Under the pieces are notes generated by a model that was not told the origin of the DNA, did no database searches, and worked only from the letters and a program-made list of their open reading frames with translations. Shown here piece by piece: positions 1-6,473 of a stretch of 13,045 nt of DNA (position 1 is the stretch's first letter; every line of letters starts with the position of its first letter). This DNA comes from Prolixibacteraceae bacterium (lineage in GTDB: Bacteria > Bacteroidota > Bacteroidia > Bacteroidales > Prolixibacteraceae), in NCBI GenBank assembly GCA_016788685.1, contig JAEUSS010000502.1:1-13045 (forward strand). Reading direction: 5' to 3'. The translations under genes were made by a program, and so were the position numbers.

Positions 1-2251
1 TGTAAGACAGCATTTCGAAGTTATATTTGTTAAATTCATGTGCTGCTAATACTTGTACATGATGTTTGTCAAAGTCACGATCGTAGTTCAGCAGTTGTTG
101 TGTGTTCAGGATTGTTACATTCTGATATACTTTACCAAAGGCGGCAGTTCCTTTGGCCTGTCCGGTCTCACTTTGCCAGTAACGGGTGCGGGTTTCGTGG
201 TATTTTTCAAAACCAAGGTTAGTCGTGAATTTTAAATCCTTGAGAATCTGGATGTCCGCATAAGATCTTGTTACGATGTCACTCGATTTTCGGATATCCT
301 GATCTTGGTCCATCATGGTAAGAACATCGGTGGACCCAAGCGAAGTGGCGGTTAGTCCAAGAGGAGAGTATGTATCTCCCGCATTGGTATGTACTTTTTT
401 CTCTCCGTTCTCATAAATATAGTTTCCGCTTTCATCATGGGCATATAATTGAGCCAATTGGTTTTGTCCGTTGATATAACGAAATATATTTGCCGTTGCT
501 GATCCGGGGTTTCGCCCGTAACGAGTTGCCGGAGACTGTGTCTCGCGGTATGAATAGGCGATGTTTGTTCCGATTTTTAGCCAATTGTATAGTTTGGCAT
601 TCAGGTTAGACCGTCCGTTGTAGCGGGCAAAGTCTGATCCCCGGATGTATGAAGGGTCTTCCAGGTATCCAAGCGAAAAGAAATAGTCCATTTTGTCACT
701 GCCTCCATTGGCTGAGATGTTATATTCCTGACGCAGATTATTCTTTAGCAAATATCTGTCATAATCATCATCATAAAGGAGCCGGGCATTAGGATTTAGT
801 TTCCCGTCCGGATTGATCAGATAAGCACCGGACATGGTCGAACTGGCAGTTGCCCCTATTCCGGATTTTGTATATATGGCTCCTGGCACATTATACAGCA
901 TCCAGTTGCCCAGATCATTACGGTTGAATTTGCCCGGATCGCTTGCCGGATCAGCGGTTGATCCGTTGTAATTGAACAGATGGGCACTGGCATATTCGGC
1001 AGCTACTTCATGTGTCATATTCGGGTTTTGCAAATTAGTGGTGTAATTTGCAGAACGCCCAGTGCCGTTAACTCCGTAGCGCACGGAATTATAGATTGCC
1101 TGCCATGCGAACTCGTAAATATCCTTCGGATCAGATATTTTGTCGAATTGATAAGGACCAACCTGGTTAATTCCCCAGCGGCCTTCAAATGAGATCTTTG
1201 TTTCTCCTTTGCTTCCTTGTTTGGTTGTAATCAGAACTACTCCATTGGAACCGCGGGAACCGTACAATGCAGTGGATGCGGCATCTTTCAGGACGGTTAC
1301 GCTGGCAATATCTTTGGGGTTGATGGTCGATAGCGGATTGTCATGCTGTGCCGGAACACCATCAATAACAACCAGAGCATTTGAGTTGTTCTGGCTTGAA
1401 GAGCCGAGGCCCCGAACCCGGATACCCATGTCTAAACCCGGCTGACCGTCGATTGCAGATACTTGTATCCCTGAAACTGCTCCTTCCAATGCCCTCGATA
1501 CTGTTGAGTTTGCCTGAGTTGCAATGTGGGTCGCATCAACCGTACTGATTGATCCGGTTAAATCTTTCTTTTTGGCAGTGCCGTATGCGATTGCTACAAC
1601 TTCTTCAATGTCAACGGTTTCTTCTTCTAATGTGACATTAATTGTTGTTCTTCCGGATACTTTGTGTTCCTGACTTCTCATCCCGACGAATGAAAAGACA
1701 ATCGTTGCGTTGTCAGAAACGTTGTTTAAGATAAAAGTTCCTCCTGAATCGGTAATCGTTCCGTTTGTAGTTCCTTTTACTGAAACAGATGCTCCGGGAA
1801 GTGACGCTCCTGTTGAGTCGGTAACTTTCCCGCTAATGCTTTTTTGCTGCTGCATCAGGTCAGATGAATGCCCGTTTATTTCGGTCTTCGGTTTTAAGAC
1901 TATAAAGTTATTCTCCAGAACCTTGTATTCGATGTTTTGGCTGTTAAAGACCTGAGCTAATACCTCTTCGATTGTTCCGGCGTTGACGTTGACACCTACT
2001 TTGGATTCAACATCTAATTTTTTTTCCTCATAGAAAAAACGGAATTCACTTTTACTTTCGATTCGTTTGAGCGCTTCGCGAATCGAAATTTCTTTTTCGT
2101 TCATACTTAATCGCCACGTTTGCGAATAAACGGCCGCTGCACTTTGCAACACCCCAAATACGATTAAAAACAGAGACAATTTCATAATTAATAATCCCTT
2201 TCTAATCATTCTGAGTCCTTCAGGATGATCCTTCGTTCGTTTTTTTTTCAT
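1..2251 (-). CDS. SusC/RagA-type TonB-dependent receptor with N-terminal STN domain (3' part beyond window)
   Basis: This outer-membrane receptor imports glycan fragments together with a SusD partner that would lie beyond the left edge. About 750 residues are present of a family usually near 1,000-1,100, so the C-terminal barrel strands are missing. In order: basic N-terminus and signal peptide ending near VYSQ (residue 44); an STN (secretin/TonB short N-terminal) domain at about 48-120; a carboxypeptidase-regulatory-like beta-sandwich at about 138-208 (ISGKVTDSTGASLPGASV); a TonB-box-like DIEEVVAIAYG at about 214-224; then a plug with ALVVIDGVP and the SusC hallmark ALYGSRGSNGVVLITTK. The STN domain marks a receptor that signals to a FecR anti-sigma factor, and such a pair lies directly upstream. 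In-frame ATGs at 2251, 2209 and 2185 all precede the hydrophobic core. I chose 2251 because the Lys/Arg-rich leader is usual in this receptor group, but 2209 has a better purine-rich stretch (aaggac) upstream. Confidence 0.96.
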   Translation of the reverse strand, partial: MKKKRTKDHPEGLRMIRKGLLIMKLSLFLIVFGVLQSAAAVYSQTWRLSMNEKEISIREALKRIESKSEFRFFYEEKKLDVESKVGVNVNAGTIEEVLAQVFNSQNIEYKVLENNFIVLKPKTEINGHSSDLMQQQKSISGKVTDSTGASLPGASVSVKGTTNGTITDSGGTFILNNVSDNATIVFSFVGMRSQEHKVSGRTTINVTLEEETVDIEEVVAIAYGTAKKKDLTGSISTVDATHIATQANSTVSRALEGAVSGIQVSAIDGQPGLDMGIRVRGLGSSSQNNSNALVVIDGVPAQHDNPLSTINPKDIASVTVLKDAASTALYGSRGSNGVVLITTKQGSKGETKISFEGRWGINQVGPYQFDKISDPKDIYEFAWQAIYNSVRYGVNGTGRSANYTTNLQNPNMTHEVAAEYASAHLFNYNGSTADPASDPGKFNRNDLGNWMLYNVPGAIYTKSGIGATASSTMSGAYLINPDGKLNPNARLLYDDDYDRYLLKNNLRQEYNISANGGSDKMDYFFSLGYLEDPSYIRGSDFARYNGRSNLNAKLYNWLKIGTNIAYSYRETQSPATRYGRNPGSATANIFRYINGQNQLAQLYAHDESGNYIYENGEKKVHTNAGDTYSPLGLTATSLGSTDVLTMMDQDQDIRKSSDIVTRSYADIQILKDLKFTTNLGFEKYHETRTRYWQSETGQAKGTAAFGKVYQNVTILNTQQLLNYDRDFDKHHVQVLAAHEFNKYNFEMLSY

Positions 2252-2282
2252 AGATTTGTTTGCATTTTAGTCATTAATAATT

Positions 2283-2311
2283 GTGCCTTTCGACTGCTAA
2301 TCACGAGGCAC
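2283..2311. repeat. Short inverted repeat in the susC leader
   Basis: A six-base inverted repeat, gtgcct at 2283-2288 and aggcac at 2306-2311, is separated by 17 bases and lies 32 to 60 bases upstream of the receptor's ATG at 2251. It could be a hairpin in the leader or part of the promoter recognised by the adjacent ECF sigma factor. It is short enough to be chance, and I could not match a known box. Confidence 0.3.
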
Positions 2312-2334
2312 GAGAACTGATTGATTATTTATGA

Positions 2335-2367
2335 GAACCGGGAAACGCTGCTAACATTTTCCGGTTC
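2335..2367. repeat. Hairpin between fecR-like gene and susC
   Basis: The arms gaaccgg (2335-2341) and ccggttc (2361-2367) pair perfectly, and AAA/TTT pairing continues past one unpaired base, giving a roughly 10-bp stem. It begins seven bases downstream of the fecR-like stop codon. In the minus direction no T-run follows, so it is not a textbook terminator for that gene. In the plus direction it is followed by a T-run, but no plus-strand gene exists. It may separate or attenuate transcription between the anti-sigma gene and the receptor gene. Confidence 0.45.
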
Positions 2368-2373
2368 GTTTTT

Positions 2374-3357
2374 TTATTTCGAGAACAAGATAATCGTATC
2401 GCCTTTACATTCGTATTTAATGGATGAAGCAAATTTCAGGGCTTCCATTACTGTGATAATATTTTCGTCCTTAATTGATCCCGTGTAAACATTATCTTTA
2501 ACCTTATGGTCGCCAAATAAAATGCGTACATCAAATCTTCGTTCCAGCTTCTTAGCAAGTTCTCCGATAGTCTCTCCGTTAATAGTCAGTATTCCTTTTG
2601 TCCAATCGGTAAACCGCTGATCCGGCAGCCTGATTTTTTCTGATTGGTGTGTTGTTTTATTGTAGGAGAATGCTTCGCTGGGGGCCAGGAAAACACTGGT
2701 CAGGTTTTCGTTAATGATTTTTACCTTCCCGGACTGCAGATAAGTAGTTATCATCTGATCATCGGGGAAGTTGCTTACATTGAAGCTGGTCCCGAGAACC
2801 TCTATTTGTAAGTTTGCCGCTTCAACAATAAATGGACGTGTTTGGTTATACCTGACTTTGAAGAAACCTTCGCCCTGAAGGTGAACTCTGCGTTTGCCTG
2901 AATTGAAAGACGATAAAAATCGTAAACGAGAGTCGCTGTTTAGCTGAACTGTGGACCCATCAGGCAGGGCAACCGTTGAACGTTCGCCTCGGGGAACAAT
3001 TATCTCGGTATAATCGTCGGGAGAGTGAAATGAAGAGTAAGAGATGAAATAACCTATAGTTCCTGCGATACTGATGGTTATCAGAAGAGTTGCAGCGTAC
3101 TTTAAAAGCCTGATGCGCACTTCCCTCTTTTTTTCTCTGATATTTAGTCGTTTGATTATTTGCCAGATGCGTTCGGTTTCTGTTGCTGTTTTTTCCGGAG
3201 CGTTTTTATTTTCGAGGCCGGCCAGAATCCATATGTTCTTTAGCCGGGCCATTTCTTTTCTGCGCTCTTCCGATTCATTTACCCATAGTTGTACTTCTTG
3301 TACTTCATCGATATCGGCCTGCCCTGAAATGTATTTAAATAGTAATTCGTCAGTCAT
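2374..3357 (-). CDS. FecR-family anti-sigma factor
   Basis: This inner-membrane anti-sigma factor holds the ECF sigma factor encoded just upstream and releases it when the adjacent STN-bearing receptor binds its ligand. Counted from the chosen ATG it has 327 residues. Residues 1-80 are the cytoplasmic sigma-binding part (MTDELLFKYISGQ, LWVNESEERR). One membrane segment lies at about 85-106 (LLKYAATLLITISIAGTIG). The periplasmic FecR domain follows at about 118-215, with the hallmark VPRGERSTVALPDGSTVQLN. A C-terminal domain at about 255-325 (LTINGETIGELAKKLERRFD) matches the DUF4974 region that contacts the STN domain in this family. The frame also allows a start 13 codons earlier (3396), but the family normally begins at the methionine before TDELL, so 3357 is used. 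It ends 122 bases before the susC ATG. All expected domains are present. Confidence 0.96.
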   Translation of the reverse strand: MTDELLFKYISGQADIDEVQEVQLWVNESEERRKEMARLKNIWILAGLENKNAPEKTATETERIWQIIKRLNIREKKREVRIRLLKYAATLLITISIAGTIGYFISYSSFHSPDDYTEIIVPRGERSTVALPDGSTVQLNSDSRLRFLSSFNSGKRRVHLQGEGFFKVRYNQTRPFIVEAANLQIEVLGTSFNVSNFPDDQMITTYLQSGKVKIINENLTSVFLAPSEAFSYNKTTHQSEKIRLPDQRFTDWTKGILTINGETIGELAKKLERRFDVRILFGDHKVKDNVYTGSIKDENIITVMEALKFASSIKYECKGDTIILFSK

Positions 3358-3422
3358 TTTTACACTTTTATGCAAGTAAAACGAATGACAGAGCAAATAC
3401 CCCGAGTCGGATTTAATGATTT

Positions 3423-3442
3423 TTTAATAAACTTTAATAAAT
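3423..3442. repeat. Two tandem AT-rich 10-base units upstream of fecR-like gene
   Basis: Two adjacent near-identical units, tttaataaac and tttaataaat, lie in the 147-base gap between the sigma gene and the fecR-like gene. This AT-rich stretch could be a promoter-proximal element for the fecR-like gene. Further downstream in the same gap I see only an imperfect match (tacttg) to the Bacteroidetes -7 box, so no promoter is called. Confidence 0.3.
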
Positions 3443-3504
3443 AAGGCGGCAGAAATAAAAGAGCCCGGGAGCGGTGTTTGTGGTTAATGCAAAGGTTTTA
3501 GTGA

Positions 3505-4137
3505 TTAGAGGAGATTGCTGTGGCAGACAAGGTGATCTGTTCGTTTGCTTAAAATCATGATCAGGTTTAAGGAGCCCGGGAATTTGTGCTCAAGTGCCTG
3601 TCTGATTGTTTTCAGGGCTTTTGTCAAATGACTCTCCACTGTTTTTTCGGATAAATCGAGTGATTGACTAATCTCTTTATTCTTCAGCCCGTTTGTTCGG
3701 CTCAAAATAAACACCTTGCGGCACTGTTCCGGTAGCCCGTCTACAATGCGGTTTATTTCAAGTTGAATCTCCGAAACAAAAATATTGTCCAGAATCGGAT
3801 CAGACAGCGCATCGAAATTTTCGCTTAGCCGTTGATATTCTTCTTGTTTGTCGGTACGAAATTGCAACTCCAGCTTTTCTCTCCGGATGAGATCGATGCA
3901 CCGGTTTCTGGTAAGCGTAAATAAGTAGGCGTTTAGTATGGTATTGTCAGCCAGTTTTTCGCGGTGATCCCATAAGCGGAGGAAAACATCCTGAAGGACT
4001 TCTTTGGTATTTTCATCGTTATTCAGGTATCCATTCGCAAAGTTGAAGAGGCGGGAATACCAATAATCCATGATTTTCCTAAAAGCCTTCTCGTTGCCCG
4101 CTTTTAATTCCGATAAATATTTCTGGCCGTTTTTCAA
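3505..4137 (-). CDS. ECF sigma-70 family RNA polymerase sigma factor (Bacteroidetes type), TTG start
   Basis: This extracytoplasmic-function sigma factor directs RNA polymerase to promoters of the neighbouring uptake locus, probably including the STN receptor. It has 210 residues. Region 2 is at about 14-85 (AFRKIMDYWYSRLFNFA, then EVLQDVFLRLWDHRE and the YLFTLTRNRCIDLIRR end typical of this family). Region 4 is at about 125-182, with LPEQCRKVFILSRTNGLKNK followed by the helix-turn-helix EISQSLDLSEKTVESHL. The start is TTG: the frame has a stop (TAA) four codons further upstream, no ATG or GTG lies between, and the next ATG (4071) would remove the start of region 2. A tail of about 25 residues follows region 4 and is partly hydrophobic (SLNLIMIL); I assign it no role. 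The partner anti-sigma gene follows after 147 bases, and a -7-like box lies just upstream. Confidence 0.95.
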   Translation of the reverse strand: MKNGQKYLSELKAGNEKAFRKIMDYWYSRLFNFANGYLNNDENTKEVLQDVFLRLWDHREKLADNTILNAYLFTLTRNRCIDLIRREKLELQFRTDKQEEYQRLSENFDALSDPILDNIFVSEIQLEINRIVDGLPEQCRKVFILSRTNGLKNKEISQSLDLSEKTVESHLTKALKTIRQALEHKFPGSLNLIMILSKRTDHLVCHSNLL

Positions 4138-4164
4138 CTCGGGTGCCTGTTATAATTTTGATTC

Positions 4165-4172
4165 CAAATATA
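4165..4172 (-). promoter_or_regulatory. Bacteroidetes-type -7 promoter box for the sigma-factor gene
   Basis: Read on the minus strand this is TATATTTG, an exact match to the Bacteroidetes housekeeping -7 consensus TAnnTTTG. It lies 27 bases upstream of the TTG start, which would give a short leader. I see no clear TTG/TTTG -33 box at the usual spacing, which lowers confidence. Its position between the glycosidase stop (4247) and the sigma start suggests the sigma gene has its own promoter. Confidence 0.45.
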
Positions 4173-4246
4173 GACAGATTTTAATTTACTTGAGATTCGT
4201 AACGACAGTATATGATTGGATTATGTTGTTCTTAATTCAGCTAACT

Positions 4247-5227
4247 TTACTTCCGCGGGATAATCGCAATTATATTGGCACATTCCCGTTCGCCCGCGTG
4301 GTCGAAAATTTTATTGTCGCAGGGGTAGTTTACCACCCCGTTATTTGGCTTGCCGGCTATCCACATGGTAGTTGATCCGCCCCCGTCAAAATTTATGGCA
4401 TCTTTACATGCCAGAGTCAGGCTTAAAACCTGAAGTTCAAATACTGACATTCCTTCTGCCATCGGCGATCGTCCGTCAACTGTTATCAGTTTCAGATGGT
4501 TATCCGACGTTAACCCGACAAGCGTGCGTGGATGCCGGGCGGTATTCTTAAACGATTGTGGTACCTTCATGAAATTGTCCAGCAACACCGGACCTGCGGC
4601 CATGATATCCGGATATGCCGAAATCGTATCAAACGTTCTCCACGAATTATCCGAGGGGATTTTTAGCATCCTGATCTCTTTTTTCTTGGAAATACTCAAC
4701 GCCCCGTTGTCACGAATGTCATTTGGATCGCTTGTCGTGTCGATTACGCTGTTTGCTATTTTCAGGTATTCGATTGAACCACCCTTTTCCATGTCAAAGA
4801 AGGTTCCGTTAACGGCTGCCAAAGCTCCGGCTTTCTGTGCCAGAATACTTGTGAGTTCGCGGCCTTCTGTCCAGACAAATTTGACCTCTGCTTTTGCTGA
4901 ATTCATGTTTAGATCAATCACGCTGATGCTTTGCGGGCCACCGAAGAGATTTGCGAAATGATGATATCCGTAATAAACCCCGGGATATATTTCTTCCTGT
5001 TCCCAATTTACCGATGAAATTTTTGATGCTTCATCATCCCATAAGTTTTTTAAAGAGTCATCGGTTTCCTCAATCGTTTTTTTGCTGTCGCAGGGAGAGA
5101 AGGCATCGTGTTTCCCGGTATTTGAGGCAAGGTTGGCTGCGGCCTCAAATCCGTAATTTCCCTGTTGAAGTGGCGCAAACAGGAGACTGCAAAAGTACAG
5201 TATCAGGAAAGAAAGTATTTTTTTCAT
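4247..5227 (-). CDS. Exported phosphodiester glycosidase, NAGPA/DUF2233 family
   Basis: The family of the mammalian 'uncovering enzyme' (N-acetylglucosamine-1-phosphodiester alpha-N-acetylglucosaminidase) cleaves sugar-1-phosphodiesters; bacterial members act outside the cytoplasm on phosphodiester-linked sugars. The protein has 326 residues with a signal peptide (MKKILSFLILYFCSLLFAP). The catalytic domain runs from about 85 to the end. Conserved blocks in order: AAVNGTFFD (137-145), AAGPVLLDN (210-218), RHPRTLVGL (231-239), DGRSPMAEGM (251-260), DAINFDGGGSTTM (276-288), then VVNYP and ER..AN near 298-318, the usual closing motifs. The length is normal for a single-domain member, and no key block is missing. 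It lies 109 bases upstream of the sigma gene, which seems to have its own promoter, so co-transcription is uncertain. The substrate is unknown; bacterial polymer, teichoic-acid-like or host glycophosphate linkages are all possible. Confidence 0.94.
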   Translation of the reverse strand: MKKILSFLILYFCSLLFAPLQQGNYGFEAAANLASNTGKHDAFSPCDSKKTIEETDDSLKNLWDDEASKISSVNWEQEEIYPGVYYGYHHFANLFGGPQSISVIDLNMNSAKAEVKFVWTEGRELTSILAQKAGALAAVNGTFFDMEKGGSIEYLKIANSVIDTTSDPNDIRDNGALSISKKKEIRMLKIPSDNSWRTFDTISAYPDIMAAGPVLLDNFMKVPQSFKNTARHPRTLVGLTSDNHLKLITVDGRSPMAEGMSVFELQVLSLTLACKDAINFDGGGSTTMWIAGKPNNGVVNYPCDNKIFDHAGERECANIIAIIPRK

Positions 5228-5333
5228 CGTAAATATTTGTGAGGATTGAAAAGTGTTTGCGGTAAAGTTTATAAAAATAAGCGGATTAAATTTTCAACGG
5301 CTTTTGTTTTAGTTTAACAGAAACCGCAGAATA

Positions 5334-5459
5334 TAAGTCAGACCATCCCGAGAGCCTCTTCATTCCTGTGTTTATGATTTGTTGTCAACCGGCGGAGATG
5401 AAGAAAAATCAAATGCTTGTGGGAGTCATATCTGGCAACTCCCGGGATGGTCTGAGTTA
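5334..5459. repeat. 126-base intergenic inverted-repeat element
   Basis: The arms at 5334-5354 and 5439-5459 are reverse complements over 21 bases with two mismatches (core tcagaccatcccg). A nested pair, tcttcat (5357-5363) with atgaaga (5398-5404), lies inside. The right arm can instead pair locally: gggagt (5421-5426) with actccc (5438-5443), which excludes the long-range pairing. No ORF lies inside and I see no target-site duplication. The element begins five bases after the stop codon of the broken beta-helix gene and ends about 105 bases before the glycosidase start. It could be a termination or processing structure, a regulatory leader, or the relic of a small mobile element. Confidence 0.6.
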
Positions 5460-5464
5460 GTTTG

Positions 5465-6303
5465 TTATTCTATCACATAGGCTCCAATACATTTTTTGCC
5501 CGATCTGTTTTTTCCTCTTTGATCAAAGCCAATGATTTCTTCTTTTATGACCGGATTAAGGCTTGCACCTAAAATTGACAATCCGGTATTCGACATTCCA
5601 AGGGTAATGGCCGGATTATCAGAACCAATAAGTTTGCAAGTCTTGGTGTAACCTCCGTTATCCGCCAGATCGCCGAGCATCGTACTCGCGTTGAAGAGCG
5701 CTCCGGCAACTTCCGTTTCATCCTGATCGTACACCTTGTCGGCAACAATGGTTTGTTTTTTCAAGAGCACGCCGGAAATATCCCTGATGGTTCCTTCGTT
5801 GTTTGATACTATTGAATCGTGCAGGTTCACTGTACATCCGGATGTATTAAAAATACCTCCGCCTGTTAGAGAACTGTTTCCTGAAATTGTAGAACTGATA
5901 ATATCAAGAACTGCTTTGTCGTGGGTGCAAATGCCTCCGCCATTGCCGGTTCCGGAGTTCCCGAATATCGTACAGTTTACAAGTTGTCCGACAGAATTGT
6001 TCCGATGGTAAATTCCGCCTGCTGCACGACCGGCTGTTCCCAGCGAACCAGACTTATGGATGTCGTAAAAGTGATCCAGCTTGTGTCAGATTTTACCCCC
6101 ACGGCAGGTTGGAGGTAATACCAAATTCGTATGTTCCTTCTGTTTTTTGGAACATTGATCGTTTGGGCAGTGAATGACAGTTCAGGATACTGGAGAACGA
6201 AAGTACCCAAATCTTCTTCTTTACAGGCCCCGTCAGTAACACACACAGAAACTGAGCGTTAAACGTGTTTGTTATGAGTATCCAGCCTTTTCTGATTTTT
6301 CAT
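5465..6303 (-). pseudogene. Broken gene for a secreted right-handed beta-helix (choice-of-anchor type) protein
   Basis: The remains are split over reading frames. An ATG at 6303 opens MKNQKRLDTHNKHV and then meets TAA at 6259-6261. The same frame continues with GACKEEDLGTFVLQYPELSF and an Ig/BACON-like stretch ending SDTSWITFT (to about 6065). A hydrophobic, lipoprotein-signal-like stretch (FNAQFLCVLLTG) sits in a different frame between them; one extra A near 6284-6287 and one missing G near 6233-6236 would restore a lipoprotein start ending LLTGAC. From about 6060 the sense shifts to a third frame, open from 6085 to 5465, with Gly/Asn-rich beta-helix turns (GGGICTHDKAVLDIISSTIS, GGGIFNTSG) and a C-terminus IGFDQRGKNRSGKKCIGAY, typical of choice-of-anchor surface proteins. 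Only about 280 residues remain in total, fewer than I expect for such proteins, so an internal deletion is likely. A short functional protein from 5830 (GTG) is an unlikely alternative. The original role was probably surface glycan binding or cleavage. Confidence 0.7.
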
Positions 6304-6304
6304 A

Positions 6305-6350
6305 AACATAAAAAGTTTGATGAGCCCAAGTTCATCAAACTTTTTATGTT
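6305..6350 (-). terminator. Strong hairpin, probable terminator of the susC-susD-GH-sulfatase transcript
   Basis: Perfectly complementary 19-base arms at 6305-6323 and 6332-6350 enclose an 8-base loop (6324-6331). On the minus strand the distal arm ends in CTTTTTATGTT, so a T-rich run lies in and after the stem, as in a rho-independent terminator. It lies about 124 bases downstream of the sulfatase stop and directly abuts the ATG of the broken beta-helix gene. The symmetrical A/T-rich ends would also allow action on the opposite strand. The 123 bases between it and the sulfatase stop hold only a weak ctagcc/ggctag inverted repeat (6362-6367 and 6405-6410). Confidence 0.7.
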
Positions 6351-6473
6351 ATCAATGTTGACTAGCCTTTCAAAGCTTGCTGCCAACTATTTTTGACTAA
6401 TATGGGCTAGGTTTAACCGAAGTTCTAATACAAAAACTATCAACTCGCCTGAGCAGAAACAAATAGGTTTGGA

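Noticed and set aside
3455..3480. GC-rich gcccgggagc block after the sigma gene as a possible terminator
   Set aside because: The palindrome has no room for a loop and no T-run follows at the right distance.
5977..6246. A separate 89-residue protein starting at GTG 6246
   Set aside because: The same frame continues upstream to the ATG at 6303 through one stop, and the sense shifts to the beta-helix frame before its end, so it is better read as part of one broken gene.
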